Shown piece after piece: positions 58,180 through 64,000 of a stretch of DNA of 64,000 nucleotides. Positions within the stretch are counted from its first letter, which is position 1, and the number at the start of each line of letters is the position of its first letter. The notes beneath the pieces were generated by a model. The model had not been told where the DNA came from and ran no database searches. It saw nothing but the letters and a program-made list of their open reading frames with translations. This DNA comes from Dolomedes plantarius (lineage: Eukaryota; Arthropoda; Arachnida; Araneae; Dolomedidae). The position numbers were made by a program, and so were the translations under genes. The stretch is taken from NCBI GenBank assembly GCA_907164885.2, contig OU015494.1, forward strand, positions 558,501-622,500. Reading direction: 5' to 3'.

Positions 58180-60248
58180 TTAAAGCAGGTTAAAATGCAC
58201 TCGCCCTCCAGAACGTAGAACCATACCTGTAGAAGAATCCTTATTGCAAGTAGAATCAGAATTAGTATTTAACATAAAAGCGGGTATTAATCTGTCAATG
58301 GATATGCATTTTTTGTTTCCCTTAATTTCCAAAATAAAGTGCTTCTTTTCCCGCTTCATTACTTTAAACGGACCTTCGTAGGGCTTTTGTAACTTTTAAC
58401 AAAATCAACCCTAACAAAGACAAAAGGAACTTTAAGTCTTTGTGAATGAATGTGTCTCGCTTAGAATGGTTAGATGCGGGAACTGGTCTAATTTCTCTCA
58501 TAGCTGCTTTCAACTTTGGTGTAACTTCTTGTGTCCATAGAGTCATGGAAAAATTCACCTGGTAGACGTAATGTCGTACCATACACTATTTCGGTAGTAG
58601 TTGCATAAAGATCCTCCTTGAATGACGAACGTATACCTAGTAAAACACTTGGGAGTTTTTCCATCATATTCGCGGTGTTTACAAGTACACACATCAATGA
58701 GGCCTTGAGCTGCCGATGAAAGCGTTCATCTTGACATTACACTTGGGATTATATGCACAAGTACAAACCTTCTTAATTCTAAGGAATCTAAGAGTTTCCG
58801 TTAGTAGTTCACTTTCAAATTGCTTCCCTTGATCAGTGGTAGCGGAAACCAGTACACTAAACGCTTACCCAACCACTGACAAATGTCTCAGCACATGTAT
58901 CAGCAGTTTGGTTAACTATAGGGAAAGCCTCTGGCCAGGGCGTAAAACGATCCACACAAATAGGCAAATATGTAAATCCTTTAGATGGGAGAGTGGGGAC
59001 CAAGTATGTCTAAATGCACCTCCGCAAATCGTGCGCTGGGTAAGTTAAACGACGAACGGGGCGACTTAACATGCCGGTTAACCTTAGAACTTTAGCATGA
59101 TAGACTTGTAGTACACCAGTCTCTAACATCCTTATCCACACCAAATGGCCTGGCACCAAATGGCCAGGTCTCTAACATCCTGGCCAAATGAACCTTTCTC
59201 TAACCAGTTTAGCTGTTGCCTTTACCCCAGGGTGGGACAATCCATGCAAGAGTTCAAAAACTTTTCGACGGAACTCAAGTGGAAGGTATGGTCGTACTCG
59301 GTTATCCGTAACATCACAATACAATGAGACTTATTCCCTAAATAACATAGGCTTCAAATTCAAAAATGTACCGTCATTCAACAGCGAGTTTAATTCCTCA
59401 TCGGACGTTTGAGCCATAGCAAGTGTTTCATAATCAATAGGACTAGAAAGCTCAATTTCATTAATTCTAGAAAATGCATCTGCTGCGCAATTGTCGGATC
59501 CGGGAACATACTGTATTTCCGTAGAAAATTGGCCAATAAATTCCAAATGACGGATTTGTCTTGGTGAACATTTATCACTACGCTGTTTAAAGGTAAAAGT
59601 TAAAGGCTTGTGATTAGTAAAAATTGTGAATCCTGATCTCTCAACCATATGCCTAAAATTTTTCACAGCTGCATAAATGGCCAGAATACACACTGTAATT
59701 CCTTTCAGCCTTGGTCAATATCCGAGAAAAAAAATCCGAGAGGGTGATCAGATACGTCAACAATTTGACGTAAATCAGCACCGACAGATCCATCGCTCGC
59801 ATCAACCGATAAAACTAATTTAGCTGTTGGGTCGGGATGGGCGAGAACGGTAGCATTAGCCAAATCAATAACGCAAGTTTTAAATTCCTTTCTAGCATCG
59901 TCTAACCACTGAATCTTACTTTTGTCTTTTTTCGGCTTACCTTTAACTATATCATACTGGCAAGCATGTACCCTGGCCGCGTTCTTTAAAAACCGAAGAT
60001 AAAAATTTAGTACCGCCAAAAATCAACGCAACCCTTCAACCGTTTCTGGTAAGGGATAACCCGAAATGTATTTAACTTTCTCGGGGGTAGGGGCAATGCC
60101 TTTTTCCGAAACCAAAAAACCTAAGAATTCTAACTGGTTTTGTCCAAAAATGCATTTAGTTACATTTATCACTAAACCATTTGCGTTTAGTAGTTTGAAA
60201 ACCTGTTCAAAGTCAGCCCTATGACTTTCTTCATCGGTAGATGCTACC
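58180..60248 (-). pseudogene. gypsy-B pol remnant (RT end, RNase H, integrase)
   Basis: Minus-strand blocks: RT after motif C (FKLLNANGLVINVTKCIFG, QLEFLGFLVSEKGI, about 60220-60090), then FLAVLNFYLRFLKNAA. RNase H shows LVLSVDASDGSVGADL, CILAIYAAVKNFRHMV, FTIFTNHKPLTF and QYVPGSDNCAADAFSR (59700-59450). Integrase shows the HPGVKATAKL zinc-finger part near 59220, AEVHLDILGP near 59010, and the C-terminal LPSVLLGIRSSFKEDL, EIVYGTTLRLPGEF (58660-58560). A tail related to the usual SIDRLIPAF end leads to the stop at 58180-58182. Frameshifts and stops are frequent in the integrase. The RT motif C and everything upstream are beyond BEL-D. Confidence 0.82.
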
Positions 60249-60585
60249 TGTCAGTTTTCATACACATTCTGCCCAATAGAGGGAGAAACCTCCCCGTCTC
60301 TTCAGATGTTTTCGAAGAGGCTGATTGGGAGAAGTCATGACGCATGCGCGTCGGTATATGGTTTTTGTTTTTAGTAGTACAACTGTGATTCTCCGAGAGA
60401 GAACATCGAGCAATCCTGCGTATTGTCTCAAAGGTATTATATGTATAGAAAAGGATATATAATAAAACAGGAAAAAGACAGTTTCCAGTATCTTCCATCG
60501 GTATATCAAGAGACACCGGGTAGGTGTCCCCGAACCATTTTCTAACGTCAGTGGATTAAATCAGCCAATTCAGTGTATCCCGACA
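60249..60585 (+). repeat. 5' LTR of BEL-D
   Basis: Starts TGTCAGTTTTCATAC at 60249, exactly where gypsy-B coding sequence stops, and ends CCCGACA at 60585, five bases before the primer site. TG...CA ends. ATATAATAAAAC at 60457-60468 may serve as TATA-like element and polyadenylation signal. 337 bp. Confidence 0.85.
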
Positions 60586-60589
60586 TTAG

Positions 60590-60608
60590 TGGCGCAGTCA
60601 CGGCAGGA
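60590..60608 (+). promoter_or_regulatory. Primer binding site of BEL-D (tRNA-Ser type)
   Basis: TGGCGCAGTCACGGCAGG lies five bases after the LTR. It matches the complement of a tRNA-Ser 3' end (TGGCGCAGTCGGCAGG) except for a small difference in the middle, where minus-strand DNA synthesis would be primed. Confidence 0.75.
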
Positions 60609-60644
60609 TTGATTATTGATGGAAGATTAATTATTGATTGAAAA

Positions 60645-63600
60645 ATGGAGCTATTGAAGATTAAGAGAGCACCGCTCCGTACGGCGTTTACAAAAGTTTA
60701 TAATCTCCTTAAGGAAAAATTAGCAGAAAAGGAACTAAGAATGACAGACATCGAAATAAGTCTGGAACAGTTGACGGATAAGTCAAACCGGCTCCGAGAA
60801 ATTGACCAAGAACTGCTAGATGCCTTATTAACTTCAGGAGCAAAAGAGAAAGAATACGCTCAAGAATTCGAAGCTTGTGAAGTATATGTGGAAAAATTCG
60901 TACAAATAAAGACAGAAGCAAAGCAAATTTGTTCGTCAAGAGGTCAAAAAAGTCAAGTGGAAGAAAATAGTGAAAACGAAACCGAAGCTAGAATTTCGCA
61001 AGTTCAAATCAGGTTGCCGAAAATTAATTTAATTCAATTTGATGGAGACCCCCGAAAGTGGCTAAACTTCTGGGATACCTTCATAAAAATTCATGAAGAC
61101 GATACGTTGGACGAACACTCGAAATTTGTGTATTTAATACAGTCAACGATCCCGAATTCCAAAGCACGCGAGATTGTGAACAGTTACCCCTGCACAGCTG
61201 ATAATTATTCAAAAGTGATAGAGCACTTGCGAACTAGATTTGGAAATACCCAGATTCTTATACAAATTTATGTGCGTGATTTATTACAGTTAGCTTTGGC
61301 CAATTATACGTCAAATCAAAAATTTTCATTATCATCGCTTTACGACAAATTAGAGACTAAATTACGAGCGTTGGAATCGCTTGGTGTCACTAAGGATAAA
61401 TATGCCAGCATAATATTCCCTCTAGTTGAATCCTGTTTGCCCACGGATATATTACGAATTTGGGAAAGAGAACGGGAAAAGTCCACAGAAATTAGAGGTA
61501 AGACAGATTTAGATTCTCTTCTTGAGTTTTTAAAAACTGAAGTATTAACTGAAGAACGCATGCTATTAGCGCGCGATGATTTCGGTTTGAACAAACCCAA
61601 AAGGAGTTCAAAAAATAAAGATTTAATGGAATCAGATATCCCTACTTGTCACGAATTGTGGGTAGGAGAGAAAAAATCGACGCCTAATAAGATAAAAATA
61701 GAATTATGTTTTTTCTGTGAGAAGCCTCACCCGACAGAAAAATGCTTTAAAGCAGAAACGCTTTCCTATCAGGAAAAGAAAGATTTGTTATATAAAAAAG
61801 GAGTTTGTTATGTATGTTTGAAAAAGGGGGGAAATCATATTTCCCGCAACTGTCTGTTAAAATTGAAGGTCAGATGCGGTATATGTCAGAAAGTAGGTCA
61901 TTTGTCTACCCTTTGCCCAACGGCGCCAGACAAGAGTAAACAGACATTTGCAAGCTCTGAGTCTAGAGAGGAGGCGAAAACGGTTGGCAATGATCAAATA
62001 CTTTCGTCGAGTTGTTTACAAGATGAGGGAGTTTTATTGCAGACATTAGTGGTTGGAATATCCAACGGGAGCAGGCAAAAAAACATAAGAGTTATAATTG
62101 ACAGTGGAGCGGTGCAGTCGTTCATTTGTAATGACGTCATTGAGTATTTACGATGTGAGAGCGTGGGGGAAAAGAGATTAATTCATCAACTTTTCGGTGG
62201 CGTACAGACAGGTGAAGAGTTACATCGCATGTATAACATTTGTGTAAATAGTCTTGATAATGATTTTAGTTGTGAGATGTTATGTTTAAACAAAGCAATT
62301 ATTTGTTCAGATGTAAAAAGGATATCCTCAAACGGGTCGTTGTCAGAGGAATTAAAAACTTATGGTATTTATGTGAATGATATGCAGGGTTGTTTTCCGG
62401 AAGTGGGAGATGAAATAAAAATGCTTATCGGTTCTGACGTCGCGGGAAAATTATTTACTGGAAAATTAAGATGTTTAAAGAGTGGTCCCGTAGCTATGCA
62501 AACAAAATTGGGATGGGTCATCATGGGAAAAGTACCAAATTTTAACGAGAAGGATACCCATACATGTGTTTCGTTACTGTTGAACGAGAGATCAGCAGAA
62601 AATTTTTGGAAATTAGATACTATAGGAATAACTGACCCGGTCGAAGCGAAAACAAAAATAGAGTTGCAAAAAGAGAGTATGCTATATTTTGAGAAAAGGT
62701 TGAGAGTAGATTCCGAAGGTAGATATGAGGTTGCACTACCATGGGTTTTAGATCGTTCTAGGTTACCTAGCAACCGAGAATTGGCGGAAAAACGCCTAGA
62801 GACTACTCGGAAGAAACTAATGCACTCGAATAAAATTGGGGCCTATCAGGAGGTATTTGATAACTGGTTGGCGGATAATATTATTGAGGAGGTACGTAAT
62901 GATGTACCTAATGAACATTATCTTCCCCACCGTCCAATTTTTAAGGAAGCTGGCACTACGAGAGTTAGGCCGGTTTTCGAGGCGTCAGCACACAGTAAAG
63001 GAACTGTCTCGTTAAACGAATGTCTAGAAACGGGTCCGAACCTCCTCGAAATCATACCCTCGTTGATAAATCGCTTCCGGAAGTTTCCGGTAGGAGTAGT
63101 TTCGGACATAGAGAAGGCCTTTCTACAAATAAGTATTAGAGAAGAGGATAGGGATTTTTTACGGGTTTTGTGGAAAGGTGTGAATGAGAAGGATATTAAG
63201 GTTTATCGCCACCGACGGGTGGTTTTCGGGCTTACGTGTAGTCCTTTTTTGTTGGCGGCTACTCTAAATTGTCACTTAGATAATGCTACGGAGTGTTTTT
63301 TAGACACTGCAAAAACTTTAAAGGAGTCATTTTATGTAGACAATTGTCTTGTGAGTTTCAAGACAGTTGAAGAACTAGACAAATTTGTGATGCTTTCGCG
63401 GACGCTGCTTTCGGCCGCAAAGTTTAATTTAAGGGGATGGAGGACGAACGGAGAAAGTGAGGTAATTTCTCAGGCGGGGTTAGAGGAAAATGTTTGTGTT
63501 TTAGGGCTAGATTGGAATCTAAAAGATGACACGTTGTCATGTAAAATAGAAACGAAGACGGAAGGGAACATGGTCGCTAGTAAAAGGTCCCTACTTTCAT

Positions 63601-64000
63601 GCACGAATAAATTGTTCGATCCCATGGGCTTCACTTCTCCCGTTACTCTTTTCCCAAAATTGGCCTTACAAGAATGCTGGAAACAAAAATTGAGTTGGGA
63701 CGAGAAACTCCCAGAACCGTTAGAAAAGCAGTTTTCTACGTGGCTAACGAAGATGACATTACTGAAAGAAATTAAGATTCCGAGATGGATGGAGGTTCGG
63801 GGTTCGATACCCGAAGATATCAGCCTGCATGTTTTTTGTGACGCGAGTAGGCAAGCATATGCTACTGCTATTTTTATAAGGATAAAAACAAATGAACAGG
63901 TTAGTGTTAATTTAGTGCAATCACGCACACGAGTTTCCCCACTTAAGAACGTAACTATTCCAAGGTTAGAGTTGCTGGGCTGTACTATAGGAGCCAGACT
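60645..64000 (+). CDS. BEL-D gag-pol polyprotein, intact as far as seen (3' partial)
   Basis: ATG at 60645, 60 bases after the LTR. The frame stays open for 1,118 codons to the window edge. The gag N-terminus is charged and helical; the DUF1759-like core has LPKINLIQFDGDPRKWLNFW near residue 127. Zinc clusters: C355-C358-H362-C367, C388-C391-H398-C403 and C411-C414-H419-C424. Aspartic protease VIIDSGAVQSF has Asp486; its tail is IKMLIGSDVAG. RT: NEHYLPHRPIFK, motif A VVSDIEKAFLQI (D821), motif B RRVVFGLTCSPFLLAATL, motif C FYVDNCL (897-900, Asn at the fourth position). Connection FDPMGFTSPVTLFPK; RNase H start HVFCDASRQAYAT (D1066), then TIPRLELLG at the edge. Encodes particle protein, protease, RT and RNase H of a cytoplasmic retrotransposon particle; integrase is expected beyond the window. 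YVDN occurs in some BEL lineages, so it need not be inactivating. Confidence 0.93.
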   Translation, partial: MELLKIKRAPLRTAFTKVYNLLKEKLAEKELRMTDIEISLEQLTDKSNRLREIDQELLDALLTSGAKEKEYAQEFEACEVYVEKFVQIKTEAKQICSSRGQKSQVEENSENETEARISQVQIRLPKINLIQFDGDPRKWLNFWDTFIKIHEDDTLDEHSKFVYLIQSTIPNSKAREIVNSYPCTADNYSKVIEHLRTRFGNTQILIQIYVRDLLQLALANYTSNQKFSLSSLYDKLETKLRALESLGVTKDKYASIIFPLVESCLPTDILRIWEREREKSTEIRGKTDLDSLLEFLKTEVLTEERMLLARDDFGLNKPKRSSKNKDLMESDIPTCHELWVGEKKSTPNKIKIELCFFCEKPHPTEKCFKAETLSYQEKKDLLYKKGVCYVCLKKGGNHISRNCLLKLKVRCGICQKVGHLSTLCPTAPDKSKQTFASSESREEAKTVGNDQILSSSCLQDEGVLLQTLVVGISNGSRQKNIRVIIDSGAVQSFICNDVIEYLRCESVGEKRLIHQLFGGVQTGEELHRMYNICVNSLDNDFSCEMLCLNKAIICSDVKRISSNGSLSEELKTYGIYVNDMQGCFPEVGDEIKMLIGSDVAGKLFTGKLRCLKSGPVAMQTKLGWVIMGKVPNFNEKDTHTCVSLLLNERSAENFWKLDTIGITDPVEAKTKIELQKESMLYFEKRLRVDSEGRYEVALPWVLDRSRLPSNRELAEKRLETTRKKLMHSNKIGAYQEVFDNWLADNIIEEVRNDVPNEHYLPHRPIFKEAGTTRVRPVFEASAHSKGTVSLNECLETGPNLLEIIPSLINRFRKFPVGVVSDIEKAFLQISIREEDRDFLRVLWKGVNEKDIKVYRHRRVVFGLTCSPFLLAATLNCHLDNATECFLDTAKTLKESFYVDNCLVSFKTVEELDKFVMLSRTLLSAAKFNLRGWRTNGESEVISQAGLEENVCVLGLDWNLKDDTLSCKIETKTEGNMVASKRSLLSCTNKLFDPMGFTSPVTLFPKLALQECWKQKLSWDEKLPEPLEKQFSTWLTKMTLLKEIKIPRWMEVRGSIPEDISLHVFCDASRQAYATAIFIRIKTNEQVSVNLVQSRTRVSPLKNVTIPRLELLGCTIGAR

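Larger units (their letters stand above)
57563..60248 (-). mobile_element. Ty3/gypsy retrotransposon gypsy-B, 3' half, interrupted by BEL-D
   Basis: Minus-strand gypsy copy: RT end, RNase H, integrase, polypurine tract and a 3' LTR containing a hAT MITE. At 60248/60249 it is cut by the LTR of BEL-D, so its 5' half should lie beyond the right edge of the window. Confidence 0.82.
60249..64000 (+). mobile_element. BEL/Pao retrotransposon BEL-D, well preserved, cut by window end
   Basis: Complete 5' LTR, primer binding site and a gag-pol frame without a stop to the window end. It inserted into the RT of gypsy-B at 60248/60249. It differs from BEL-A/B/C in gag, primer site and RT (YVDN), so it belongs to another BEL/Pao lineage. 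Integrase and the 3' LTR lie beyond 64000. Confidence 0.92.

Overview
The window looks like intergenic chromosomal DNA from an arthropod, most likely a spider or other arachnid. It is AT-rich, and I recognise no host gene, rRNA gene or functional tRNA gene in it. The organism call rests on the mix and style of mobile elements (BEL/Pao, Tc1-like, Penelope-like, Harbinger, Merlin, Helitron, tRNA-derived SINE), so it is an inference of moderate strength.

Layout. 1-8.7 kb: a minus-strand BEL/Pao LTR retrotransposon (BEL-A) sits inside the reverse transcriptase of a plus-strand relative (BEL-B). 8.7-18 kb: anonymous AT-rich DNA with a short pogo-like MITE, microsatellites, an inverted-repeat cluster and a SINE. 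18.1-19.5 kb: a decayed Tc1 element with a TA target duplication. 19.6-24.2 kb: a badly decayed minus-strand BEL (BEL-C). 24.2-28.3 kb: a minus-strand LINE with ORF1, endonuclease, RT and RNase H, all broken. 28.9-29.5 kb: a 5'-truncated plus-strand piece of the same LINE family. 29.9-31.2 kb: a second Tc1 element. 34.3-36.2 kb: an ORF1-only LINE derivative with a 15-bp target duplication. 36.4-37.9 kb: a third Tc1 element beside a TA microsatellite. 39.3-41.5 kb: a Penelope-like RT split by a 704-bp Helitron. 41.8-45.8 kb: a Ty3/gypsy element that runs into a 500-base assembly gap. 46.0-47.7 kb: a Harbinger element carrying HARBI1-like and MADF-like remnants. 48.9-49.8 kb: a Merlin (IS1016/ISXO2-like) transposase with one frameshift. 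50.4-52.7 kb: a Helitron-like terminus followed by degenerate repeats, interrupted by a 1.23-kb pogo-like element. 55.6-55.8 kb: a young SINE. 57.6-60.2 kb: a minus-strand gypsy remnant with a hAT MITE in its LTR. 60.25 kb to the end: a well-preserved plus-strand BEL (BEL-D) inserted into that gypsy copy.

The only long gene without a visible lesion is the gag-pol of BEL-D. It starts at 60645 and is open for more than 1,118 codons to the window edge. The rest is a layered record of insertions and decay. Several events can be read exactly: nested junctions, target site duplications of 2, 3, 8, 12, 15 and 16 bp, an A/T Helitron target, and in-frame domain deletions. There is no sign of genes working together as a host pathway. 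The functional relations are those inside each element (gag, protease, RT, RNase H, integrase; transposase with its DNA-binding partner).
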